Source: Atherix ibis (taxonomy: Eukaryota; Arthropoda; Insecta; Diptera; Athericidae). Taken from it: a DNA stretch of 64,000 bases. The DNA lies in NCBI GenBank assembly GCA_958298945.1, contig CATQJD010000135.1:393501-457500 (forward strand), given 5' to 3'. A model generated the notes under the pieces. That model was not told the origin of the DNA, searched no databases, and saw nothing but the letters and a program-made list of their open reading frames with translations. The stretch's first letter is position 1. Each line of letters starts with the position of its first letter. Below are positions 48,184 through 57,731 of the stretch, one piece after another. The position numbers and the translations under genes were made by a program.

Positions 48184-48890
48184 TTCGTTCAATAAGTCCT
48201 TATAAAAAGATGGAAAAAACTGTTTTTTTAAAATAAAAAATTTTTATTTTTCAACATAATCTTCTTTTAGCTTTTCCAACTGTTTTTCCCAAATTTTTAT
48301 CCGGTCCAAAAAATAGGATTTCGGAAGTTCTGCAAAATACTTATCCGTTTGAGCAATGACGTCCTCGTTGGAAGTGAACCGTCGTCCGCCAAGCCATTTC
48401 TTCAGATTGGGGAAAAGAAAATAGTCACTCGGGGCCAAATCTGATGAGTAAGCGGGATGCTGTAACAATTCCATTCTTAATTCCACAATTTTGGCCATGG
48501 AAATAGCGCAGAGGATTTTGTTCTTCTTCAGATGGGAGCGTTTCTCTTTGATTTCCTCGCTCAACCGTTGCAATAACGACGCGTAATACGCTCCTGTTAT
48601 TGTTTTTCCTTTTTCCAAGTAGTCGATAAAAATGATGCCCTGCGAAAACCAAAAGACCGTGGCCATCACCTTGCCGGCCGATGGCACAGTTTTTGCCTTC
48701 TTCGGAGCCCGTTCACCCTTGAAAATCCACTGTGATGACTGTCCCTTCGTTTCTGGAGTGTAGTAGTGTATAGATCGAGCTTAAATTTTTACAACTTTCC
48801 TGTTGATAATGCTACTTACAAAAACAAATCTTTACCGACACTACGAGCGCAATTTCTCGGATTTTCTAAGGACTTATTGAACGACCTTCG
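48184..48890 (-). mobile_element. mariner transposon, copy 2, internally deleted with both TIRs
   Basis: The left TIR is at 48184-48207 and the right at 48862-48890, with TA dinucleotides outside at 48182-48183 and 48891-48892. The coding part is identical in layout to copy 1 but is cut at about 48776, losing the N-terminal half of the transposase. Being short with two ends, it has the structure of a non-autonomous mariner. Confidence 0.85.
48244..48775 (-). pseudogene. mariner transposase C-terminal fragment (copy 2)
   Basis: The frame enters at about 48775 from the deletion point and runs to the TAA at 48244. It includes QSSQWIFKGERAPKKAKT, GKVMATVFWFSQGIIF, DYLEKGKTITGAYYASLL, the deleted second Asp region (KKNKILCAISMAKIVEL) and SSDLAPSDYFLFPNLKKWLG. 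The first catalytic Asp and all DNA-binding helices are lost. It ends KLKEDYVEK, as mariner proteins commonly do, where copy 1 has a shorter end because of a stop. Confidence 0.85.
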
Positions 48891-48997
48891 TAGCACCAAA
48901 CTGAGCTCATATCAAATATGATCATACGACATAGAATAACCACCTAAACAACTAAAGTAATAACAGGATATTTATGCACATGGTAGTACTAACTGAC

Positions 48998-49184
48998 TAG
49001 GTATGCTATGGTCATAAATTGAGTTGCTACTGCATTCAAAGTTGAAATCTGAATAGCATTAAGACGGTATTCATTCATTATCAATTCTCGTATAGTGTGA
49101 GTGCACGTACGACCTACATGAGATCAGTGAATGGATGACTCTGGTTTGAATTTAAAGATTAAACCAAGGGAGTCTGATTTCAGA
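48998..49184 (+). repeat. putative 5' LTR fragment of a decayed Gypsy element
   Basis: This tract is similar to 52514-52705 in the same orientation: GGTATG...ATGGTC, ACGGTATTCATTCA, ATGGATGACTCTGGTTTGAA and GAGTCTGATTTCAGA are shared in order. The copies lie 3.5 kb apart and enclose a Gypsy RT remnant, so they are best read as LTR remnants. Exact LTR ends (TG...CA) were not identified. Confidence 0.6.
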
Positions 49185-50400
49185 TATTCTTTAATTCTTT
49201 TAATAGGTATCTAACTAAAAATTCAAACATAATGCTATTATGCCATAGATAACAAGTAGGAATTGCTCTAATGTCAAGTGCTTTATTTTCATATTTGAAA
49301 TATTAACTAATATTAATATTTCAAACGCTTGAACATTTTTTATATGAAACTATTATTCATTCTATGTGAATTATGGTAATAAACACCAAATTTCTTGCTC
49401 AGAAATTTTCTAAGCAAATTCTGTGGCTTAGATTACTTGAAGAGTATTTTCATATATAAATGAACAAGTGCATTGATAGCATTTAACTATGTATTAAGAT
49501 AAGTTATTTACTTGGCTATCTAGATTTAAGAAATTGTAAAAATAATAAATCATTTTGATTAAAAAATTTAGTATTACTGTAAACATAACACGAATTACTT
49601 CGCATTTTGAAAATTGGTAAACCAGTACGTAACGGTGCTTTAAAGTATCAGTTTTTTATAGGAGCCTCATTTAATATTCGAACTTTACTAGCACGGTATT
49701 CTTTGTTTTAATGCTCAATTTGGGTATTGAGCAATAAATCATTTGTAAAATAAAAATGATAAGATTCATAATCTCAAAGTAACATCCAGAATTATTACAT
49801 GGCTACCCTGCAAATTGTGGACGTAAAAACAACTGAATCAGCTAAAAATAACGAAATTACGATAGCAAACAAGGTATTTCTCGCGTAGAATCTTGATAAT
49901 AATAATAAAATTAAATAGAATAAAAGTAAGTGACTTGCAAGAATCAGCCACATAATACATCACGAAGATAAACGACGACTTGGTATTAAATACATTTAAA
50001 AAAGGAATTAATACAGGTTTACAAGCAATAATTCATACGTTATGAATAGAAAAGACTTAGATACCTACAATTATATAATTTCAGATAATAAAATATTAAT
50101 AATTATATAATCAAAATACCAAAATATTAGCATTTATAATAGATAAGGCGCCGATGTATCGGTATGAAAAGGCAATCATATCAATATAAAAAAGGTAAGT
50201 AAAAATGAGGTAAATAGAATAACGGACATTATTAATATAAAATGCAAAATGCAAAAACAAAAATATGAAGACAACATGATAAAACAAGGATTCTACAAAG
50301 TCAATCATAACATGCCAATAATTACAAATGGCATAATAGCAAGGGATTTGCTACTAAATTCAGCAAAGATATTCACCTTTAAATTGAGGTTGAATCTATA
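49185..50400. other. A+T-rich internal part of the decayed Gypsy element
   Basis: No motif is readable. By position between the putative 5' LTR and pol it would be the gag region. A region at 50100-50330 has a minus-strand hydrophobic open frame that lacks any family motif and is probably chance. Confidence 0.4.
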
Positions 50401-50416
50401 AATATACCTACATTAT

Positions 50417-51160
50417 ATGCGCTTGAAAAGGGAGCTGAGAATTTTATACATAAGCTCAAATAGATTGAATATACTACTAAATAAGCTAAATCTTAAAACA
50501 ATTAAGTATAAAAAATTTATGCACAGTATACCAGGATGTATTCTACATAAAGGGCAAACGACTATCTACGAATACGTTCCATATACAGAATATTCCGAGC
50601 ACCAACAAAAATTCGATATATATTAAAAACTATAGATTGACATATATTCACATTGGGGAAATCAATAGTCCGGTAAGACAATTAATAAAGGATAATATAA
50701 TTGAGTCATCGGTAAGTCCTTACAATTTATGATGATTTGTCATGATGAATTCCGACTGACCCGCCTGGATACTGTTCTAGATAACGTAGAAAGGGTAAAA
50801 TTTTGCTCCGTTTTTAATATGATTAGTTCCTCCCACCAAACTAACCTTAAAAAGAAATCGAGACTACTGACAATATTTTCGACCTATAGGTGAAAAGAGA
50901 TCGAGGCTAGTCACAATACTTTCGACCTATAAAGATATAGGGTGGAAGAAATCAACAAACATCTTTCAGAGCACACTGTGCATGGCACTAGTAGGTTTAG
51001 ACTCATGTGCATATCTTTCTCAAATGAAAGTCATTTACCTAGAATACGTAATGGAATAAAAGTTTATTCTAGATATGAAATATTATCCTATACCAATAAA
51101 CGCTGACGTAGTGAAGCAATTCATAGCTAGATTTCTGCAAATTACAATATGCAGAAATAG
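50417..51160 (+). pseudogene. Gypsy-type RT remnant between putative LTRs
   Basis: After an open frame of 69 codons (50417-50626) there is the RT start INSPVRQLIKDNIIESSVSP (about 50663-50725), then VKFCSVFNMISSSHQTNL (about 50800-50860) in the place of the first catalytic Asp motif, then FQSTLCMALVGLDSCAYL (about 50967-51020) in the place of the catalytic loop, and YPIPINADVVKQFIARF near 51095. All catalytic residues are lost. The order is that of Gypsy-group RT. Confidence 0.7.
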
Positions 51161-52433
51161 CTTAGCCACAAAAATATATCATTCAAGTAGATAAGTGAAT
51201 CCACAATGGCATTCGACAAATTATGAAAACTATTAATAAGCGCATACTTACTCTAATACGTCTACTTTGGCAGACAATTCAACATAACAACTGATTGAAC
51301 ACACAACATCCACAAAAACCGTAGTGATATATCCACTTATCCCAATTGTCATCTTTAGCAAATGATAGTAGGTGAACGTTATTAGTTCTATAATTTCATT
51401 GGGTTCTATTAAACAAAATCTTCGACTTTAAACTAATACCTATTGTAGTTTGCTAAGTATAACAATTTGGAAAGGTATGTTAAATACCTCACTACGTTTT
51501 CATGTTATAATACCACTAAATATACGGAAACAAAATATACACTATTTAATCTGGTATTCGGAATAACGATATCGATACCACAAATAATATCCAAATTGCA
51601 ACTCTCTGTTCTCTGCAATGTAGCCGCCTATGTAAAAAATATTAACTGAAACTAAAACGGGCATTAGCATTAGTAAAAGAAAGATTGATTCAAGCAAAAT
51701 GAATCAAAACATCAATAACGATAAGACAATGAATCCAACTACGTTAAAAATTAATGATAAAGTTTACCTCAAATGCGGCAATCGAAAAAATAATGAAAGT
51801 TTATGCTAGAGATCCTACCAAATAATAAAAAGAGACGGTGGAAATTCAATAATCAAAATTGGTAAAAGTCTGAGAACTGTACTCAATATGAATATCAAAA
51901 AAATACTCCCTTAACGAAAATAAATTATTTTTGATTATAATATAAATTACATGTAACAATTAATTAAAATATAAAAGTCAATAAGAAACAAATAAATTAT
52001 AAAATATATAAATAAGTACAAATTTAAAAACATTTGCAATAAATATGTAAACAAACAAAATATTTGTTTAATAAACAATAGTCATAATAATGTACTCGTA
52101 TATTAAGTATCATATTACACTTAAGCAACTAAATATTAGTAAAATATGTATAAAAACAATGTAAACTTATAATCCAATAATAAATAAAAATTATTATAAT
52201 GTATCTTAGTATAACTTTAGACTGATATTACCTTACGTTATTTAAACAAACAAGAAAACAATAAATAATAATATTTACATACAAGATAATAATATTAATC
52301 AAGATAAGAATAATAATAATAATTGTAATTAGATTAAAACGTAAACATTGTATAAGAAAATGACAACAATGAATAATGTACCTCTTATACGAGTATATAA
52401 CATATAATGCTGTAAATAATTTGTTTCTTCTAT
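51161..52433. other. very A+T-rich decayed part of the Gypsy element
   Basis: Only short chance frames. About 51900-52330 is extremely A+T-rich with runs of AATAATAAT. No RNase H or integrase motif can be read. Confidence 0.45.
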
Positions 52434-52512
52434 TTCAAACAAAATGATTTTCTTTTTTATACTGGTGGAATTTAGTAATAAGTACAAAAAAAAGAAAATC
52501 ATTTTGTTTGAA
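52434..52512. repeat. perfect 25-bp inverted repeat, 29-nt loop
   Basis: TTCAAACAAAATGATTTTCT and the following TTTTT (52434-52458) pair exactly with 52488-52512. The right arm abuts the second LTR-like copy. Arms of this length with no mismatch in old, decayed DNA point to a recent origin. Confidence 0.93.
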
Positions 52513-52513
52513 T

Positions 52514-52705
52514 TGGGTATGCATATGGTCAATGAATGATTTATTACTGCATCAAAAGATGAAATCTAAACATCATTGAAACGGTATTCATTCACTGTTT
52601 ATTCTTGCATTATATAAGTGCACTTATGCCTTAGATAAGAGCGGTAAATGGATGACTCTGGTTTGAATTTACAGATTAAACCAAGAGAGTCTGATTTCAG
52701 AGCTA
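52514..52705 (+). repeat. putative 3' LTR of the decayed Gypsy element
   Basis: Counterpart of 48998-49184. Beyond the shared part, 52706-52950 is less A+T-rich (CATCCACCACCGAAGAATTA, GCCGGCTAGCTCAGTATTC) and may be the rest of a longer LTR whose 5' partner has lost it. Confidence 0.55.
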
Positions 52706-53162
52706 TAGGGAATGTATCATGCCCAAAGACTTCCGCCAATGAGAAAGGGGAAGGTACAACCACATCCACCACCGAAGAATTAACTAAATGGTGCCGGCTA
52801 GCTCAGTATTCAGTTAAGTCGTGCATTCGAGAAAGCGGTTAGTTAAACTATAAGCAAAACCTTCACATTCAACCGAATGTCGTCACATCTTCTCGATCCT
52901 CTAAGAACATTTTGTACCACCGATGAACGTTACAATAGCTAACGTTATTGTCCAAGATACAATAGCTTCACCATATGCCACAGTCAACATTCGGAATGCG
53001 TCCCTGCAATTAATTTTGTTTTTTTGATCCATTTTTTGGAATGGGCAACAATCGAAGACGAGCCAAAACACGTGCAAGCAAAGCAGCTATCAAAAATTAA
53101 CTGAACATTCAAAATGGCCGAACTTGTCAGCATAAGTGAGAGACATAAGTATCAATATAACG

Positions 53163-53723
53163 TTACAAAAAAATTGGAAATCGAATATACATCATTTTAA
53201 TTATGGCAAATTTCCAGAGGATTGGGAAATGTGTTGTTCTAAGGATGGAGTTATATATTGTGGCAAGGAAAACTATTGCTCTTTTAGGGAGTTGTTGGAT
53301 TATATTGAAGGTAATCAAATCAGAGCCAGGAGCTTTATTTTTGGGAAGGAGCTTGATTAAATTGGCAACTTCGGTAGGAATGATTGCCTTAGGGAGAAGA
53401 CTCATGGGTAAAGGAATGGATAGTGCCGTCTCGATTGTAGTGCAATGAGTCCTGTCTAATATGTCCTCATGTGGAGTAAATGTTTGTGCAAGGTGTTTAG
53501 CAAAAGCATCTGCTTTATGTTTATACGTTTTGGCCCAGGTTCCGTCAGTTTTTCGTAAAAGGTGCTTTTTTTTGTATAAGATAGTATTTGTCTTGTAGCA
53601 ATGCACAAAGTTCTGTTTTTCGTTAGGGTTGAGTGTAGTTTCTAAAACGTTCTTATTGTATTTAGTGATTTCGTCATGTAGTTCTTGTTGCAGTTTGTTC
53701 AGTTTGGTTTTGTCGCTGGGCAT
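53163..53723 (-). pseudogene. reverse transcriptase N-terminal fragment, jockey-like
   Basis: 187 codons without a stop. Seen: NEKQNFVHCYKTN, KTDGTWAKTYKHKADAFAKH, LIKLLPKNKAPGSDLITFNI and NSILRTTHFPILWKFAIIKM. The KNKAPGSD motif is the conserved RT0/1 entry of jockey-clade enzymes. The next conserved block (RPISLL) is replaced by MYIRFPIFL, where the element is broken. No catalytic Asp is left. Confidence 0.85.
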
Positions 53724-53759
53724 TCTTGTATGTTGCCAATGAGCTCTTGCTTTTCATTT

Positions 53760-54676
53760 TTCTGCAATAAGACGCCTAATTATTAATGGTTGAATTGTCA
53801 GGTTTTGTGTAGGTTTCGAGTTTTTACTTTTTTGCGAAAAGGCTGTAGCATTTTGTAATAAACATGTAAACTTGTGTACCGCATCATCTAGTTCTGGTTC
53901 TGTTTTTAAGCTTTGTCATAAGTCTAAATGCTCATCAATATATTGTTTGAACAATTCCCAATCAATTGGTCTATTAATAAGTGTCGGCGCATTGACTTTT
54001 GGAGTGGATTGGGAATCGAGGACTAGTAGAACAGGGCTTTGATCGGAGTTAAGGTCTAGGAGTGAATTAACATTAATGTTGGAGGAATTCATGGGACTAG
54101 TTATAAAGTAATCTAGAATGTCAGGAAGCTTAGATAGAGAAGTTGGCCAGTAACTGGAGTCGGAGGAGAGATGACTTGGTAGGGAGAGGATAAAAGCACT
54201 TGGTTAAGCATAATCCCACGGGGATTGGAGACTCGACAGCCCCATTGTGGGTGCTTGGCGTTAAAGTCACCACCAGAAAAGAATGAATTCCCAGGAGCTT
54301 GGAAAAATGACCTAAATTCAAAGGAGTTTATAGGTTTATTAGGAGGGCAATAGATTGCGGCAGTAGTTAAGGGGACAGGGGAGCAGTCAATTGATATTTC
54401 GGTAGATTGAAGAAAATCTTCTGTAATATAGAAATAAAAAGAAAAGGATAAGGAATTTCTAATTTCCCGTGGGCAGTATTGTCAGAATGGTCGATCCGGA
54501 ATGTTGTGTAGTTACGCATGTAAAAGTTAGACCTGGACGTAAAGTGTGTTTCTGTAATGAGTACTACGTCTATTCGTTTGTCACGTAGTAATAAGTCAAG
54601 TTCTAGTCATTTGGAACTCAGTCCATTAGCATTCCAAAGGAGGATTATACGGGAATTTGCAGTATAGGACGACATT
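53760..54676 (-). pseudogene. APE-type endonuclease remnant, jockey-like
   Basis: From the ATG at 54676 the frame reads MSSYTANSRIILLWNANGLS, a TGA, then LLLRDKRIDVVLITETHFT (catalytic Glu) and NYTTFRIDHSDNT. Further on another frame gives GGDFNAKHPQWGCRVSNPRG (about 54260-54200), the metal-binding motif of the family. Several frameshifts separate these pieces. The enzyme would nick chromosomal DNA to prime reverse transcription. Confidence 0.8.
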
Positions 54677-54839
54677 TATTTCTGAACGGCGGACGATAAA
54701 GTTGACACAATGGATATTAACGCATTTACAAGAGGTATTAGTATTTTATTTAATTCCTATACAAGTGAGTTAGTTAATTGGGAGAACATTGAGTATATAT
54801 CGTGGGACGAAAATGACGGAGGGGGAATATAGTTCTTAC

Positions 54840-55060
54840 TATATTGTTGTTGTTGTTGTACTTTTGGCTGCTGATATTGCTGTCGGTTTGGTTCTTGTTG
54901 AATTTCGGAGACTCCTCAAGGGATATTAGTATTCGAATTTTGTTCTTGTTGATGTTGCTGTTGTGGCTGATGTAGTTGTTGATGTTGCTGCTGCTGCTGT
55001 TGCTGTGTCTGGTGTTGTCGTTGCTGTTATTGTTGCTGTTGTTGTTGTCGATGTTGAGGT
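54840..55060 (-). repeat. Gln-rich CAA/CAG microsatellite-like linker
   Basis: Imperfect runs of TTG/CTG on the plus strand (CAA/CAG on the coding strand) between gag and endonuclease. It probably encoded a poly-Gln tail of gag, since the frame after the zinc knuckles leads into it. Interruptions now include stops. Confidence 0.7.
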
Positions 55061-55176
55061 TGACCTGATGCTACTGATGTATATGAAATGGTCGGTTCTA
55101 CGTAGCTTGTATGCGGAATTTGTGCTCTCTGTGGTTTTATTTTAGCTTGTAGGGTCTGGTAGGTAGCACAACCCTT

Positions 55177-56035
55177 TTAGTTTGCTGGAAGTACATCCAT
55201 GCAGAGGACGCACTTCGCTGCACTTGTCCTCTCTTTTAAGCATGCAGATGTCAAATGTTCACCAGTACATTTGACACATTTAGGCGGGTGCCTACTATAG
55301 GCTTTGGAGTGTCCAAATTCCTGGCATCTGTGGCATTGCAAAATATCCTTTTGCGGATTCGGTTCCTCTACTTTAATTTTTGTGTAGAACAATGTCTCTA
55401 TTTTTAAAATTTTTTTTTTCTTCGCTGAGGGTTCCAAGTCCACAAAAAATAGTGGAAGAGATCGATCCTCTTGTCCTTTGGTTTTAACGTTGTTGATGTT
55501 GCGCACAACGAAATCAAGCACTTCCAACTCTTTTTTGATGTCTTCCACCGGCGTAGTATGATGTAGGTGGCGAATCACTAAATCGGAGTTTCACAAATAT
55601 CAGCCTAAAAATTTAAAGCCTTTAAAGAAAGGCTTTAAATTTTTAGGCTGATATTTGTGAAACCCCGATTTAGTCTCGTCCAAGTACTTTACGATACTTC
55701 TGTAAGAGGCGCCGCTCTCTGTATAAATTGAAAGACCTATTGGATGTACCTTGCATGTGAATTCACTCGTACAAATGAGTTTGTCAATGGCACGGCTTAA
55801 ATCACCAAAATTGGTGACGTTTTTAACGTAAATGGGCGGTGTACTCTGTTTCCCCGCCCCCATATCGCTATTAGAATCAATTGCATCTGGAAGCGCTAAA
55901 GCAGCAAATCTGTTACTGCACGATGGCTGCCTAGTTGTTGGCTTCGTTACTTGCTTTTGCTTCTTTGGAGGGTTTGGAGATTTTGACGATGAGAGCCACT
56001 TTCCCGATACTTGTTTAGCTCTGCCAGTCAGATAA
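55177..56035 (-). pseudogene. jockey-like gag with zinc knuckles, split by a foldback insertion
   Basis: The frame is open from at least 56035: TGRAKQVSGKWLSSSKSPNP, KKQKQVTK, then an RNA-binding-type domain from PPIYVKNVTNFGDL (near 55840) through YQPKNLKPF. There it is interrupted by a 47-bp inverted copy of itself (see 55577-55674), which adds a stop. It resumes as VIRHLHHTTPVEDIKKELE (from about 55578) and ends with knuckles CHRCQEFGHSK, CVKCTGEHLTSAC (CX2CX3HX4C) and a partial CVLCM. The first ATG in frame (55863) is internal; the true start was not found. Without the foldback the two halves read as one typical jockey-clade gag. Confidence 0.85.
55577..55674. repeat. 47-bp foldback, one mismatch, 4-nt loop
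   Basis: 55577-55623 and 55628-55674 are inverted copies of each other with a single mismatch (CGGA versus CGGG contexts) and a loop of AAAG. In the gag frame the right arm is the genuine coding sequence and the left arm is the extra inverted copy, inserted between ...NLKPF and VIRHLH. Confidence 0.95.
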
Positions 56036-56725
56036 AAATTTAAAATAGAAAAATAATCTATAAATATAAATTTAGAATAAGAATGAATGTGCAGGAAAAT
56101 AAAATTATTTTTTGTGATTTATTTTTATTTTTATTCTTCATATAATAGAAATAAAAGGTTGACGGAATAAAAACTTATTAAATTTAATCAGTGAAATTGG
56201 AAAATGCATCTGCGTTGATTTATGATGCTTTTCTGCCATTTACCCTAAGCTTTTTATATATATTTTTATATTTTTTGGCTTTTGTTCAAAAACGCCCTTT
56301 CTATTTATTTTCGTGATAGTTGGTTTCAAATTTTTTTTTTAATTTTCAACACTACGAGTATCTCTTGATGATTAAACCGATTATTAATTATTACCACATA
56401 GAAAACAAGAATTTAACTAGTTTGATAAAAGACTAATATATGCGATGAGTTTGTTTCCCTTACATGAAATAATTATTTGACTGTGTTGGTAGAATTTTCT
56501 GAAGAATAAAAAAAGATAAGAGAAGAAAAAAAGAGAGTGTGGAGAGGAGGAGGTTTACAAATATTTTAAGGAGCAAAACCAAATAAAGATAAACGTTGAT
56601 ATCTGTTGTAATAACTGACTAATCCATACATGAAATTGCAATGATTCCAGCCAATGACGTATTCCTCTAAATAATTCTTTCTTTCTGAAAAATTATTATT
56701 TATGAGAGAACGTCACTGGAACATT
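56036..56725. other. A+T-rich spacer
   Basis: No gene is supported. A purine-rich run (AGAGAAGAAAAAAAGAGAGTG, about 56518) and T-rich runs occur. It may contain the 5' UTR of the minus-strand jockey-like element on its left side. Confidence 0.4.
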
Positions 56726-56729
56726 TCCA

Positions 56730-57536
56730 AAATCACATTCAGATACTGAAGTACACAAAAAATGGTTTGTGAATGATGGTGAAGCTGAGTCAGACTTATT
56801 ACTGGCGACTAGTCCAAGTGATGTCAAGCCATTCAAAGATCTAAAACTTTCAAAAGATATCTGGGATATGTTGAAAAATACCTTCAAATCAAGCAAAACT
56901 AAAAGAATCTCAAGGCTATTAAAGATGTGCGTTAAGTTACGTATGCATGAAGGTGATGATTAAAGAAAACACGTACTCGAGTTTTGAAACACAGCCAAGA
57001 AATTGAAAGATATTGGCCTAAATATTATATGTCTTATGCACCAGATTTACGTGTATGCTTATTCTTTAACGCAAAGTCAACAGATTATGGTTCCGAAATA
57101 ATATTTCGCTAGAACAACACTCTCATAACAAACAAAAACCAGCATGTAATTTTATGTGTAGACCAAAAATGAAATTTATACTATGTGCGAAAAGTGATGA
57201 CCTGTCGAACAATACAGAAATAATTTAATAATTTCGTCAAAAGTAATGGAATTCAACAGCTTTTCACAGTACTACTCACACCATAACAAAATAGTGTTGC
57301 CCAGAGAAAAATAGAACTATCGTAGAAATGACGCGATATGTGATATGTTAAGCATGTGCTTTTTCCCCTTTTTGGGCTAAGGCAATTGATGCTGCAAATT
57401 ATACGTGGATTAAGTATCAAACTAGTGCGCTAAATGGAATGATACCCCACAGGATATAGAAGAAGAAACTCCTACAGTGAACTATTTTGAAGTATTCGGT
57501 ATAAGGCCGTACATATATAGCAAAATGGCCCACCAT
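56730..57536 (+). pseudogene. Copia-type LTR retrotransposon remnant (gag and integrase pieces)
   Basis: WFVNDGEAESDLLLATSPSD, LSKDIWDMLKNTFKSSKT and LLKMCVKLRMHEGDD (56760-56963) match the gag polyprotein layout of Copia elements, continued after a stop by KKLKDIGLNI. About 300 bases later comes integrase C-terminal sequence: EKNRTIVEMTRYVIC, FWAKAIDAANYTWIKYQTSA and NYFEVFGIRPYIY (57310-57515). The part between gag and integrase, with protease and most of the catalytic core, is lost. The remnant is interrupted at 57537 by the insertion of a mariner. Confidence 0.8.
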
Positions 57537-57600
57537 ACGAGGGTCATTCAACAAGTACTTAGCCTCAGCGGCCGATAGAACTGCTGTCACAAAAGAAACA

Positions 57601-57642
57601 CTAAAAAAATGTACTACACCATCGTGTAGTACATTCTTTTAG
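57601..57642. repeat. 19-bp inverted repeat in the mariner leader
   Basis: CTAAAAAAATGTACTACAC (57601-57619) pairs with 57624-57642 with one mismatch; the loop is CATC. It lies between the 5' TIR and the transposase ATG. Confidence 0.9.
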
Positions 57643-57731
57643 TAGCCTACTGTCAAAGTTTCAGTCGATTCCCTTCATTAGTTTTGTTTTGAGAGCCTTT
57701 GAAAGCGAGCGTGTCGGTCGGTTGCACAAAA

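Larger units (their letters stand above)
45222..48776. repeat. 2.05-kb tandem duplication of Gypsy remnant plus mariner
   Basis: 45223-46780 and 47274-48776 are nearly identical (offset 2051-2053), covering the Gypsy RT-to-integrase remnant and the adjoining part of a minus-strand mariner. Private variants are few (for example CATCAACTAT versus CATAAACTAT). Copy 1 of the mariner continues to about 47265, where it meets the second Gypsy copy at the sequence TAGATCGTAGGTCAACTCC. Copy 2 of the mariner is internally deleted at TAGATCG and keeps the outer TIR. The shared TAGATCG suggests microhomology-guided rearrangement. Confidence 0.92.
53163..56035 (-). mobile_element. jockey-like non-LTR retrotransposon, 3' part missing, decayed
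   Basis: On the minus strand the order is gag (56035 down to 55177), a Gln-rich linker (55060-54840), an APE-type endonuclease (54676 to about 53760) and the first part of the reverse transcriptase (53723-53163). The element stops in the RT fingers, so the catalytic part and the 3' end are missing. It is clearly a different, older family than the plus-strand jockey elements at 7.5-12.4 kb: gag and endonuclease motifs differ and stops are more frequent. Confidence 0.85.

Noticed and set aside
54963..55145. Plus-strand Val/Ala-rich frame
   Set aside because: It is the antisense of the Gln-rich CAA/CAG linker of the minus-strand retroelement.
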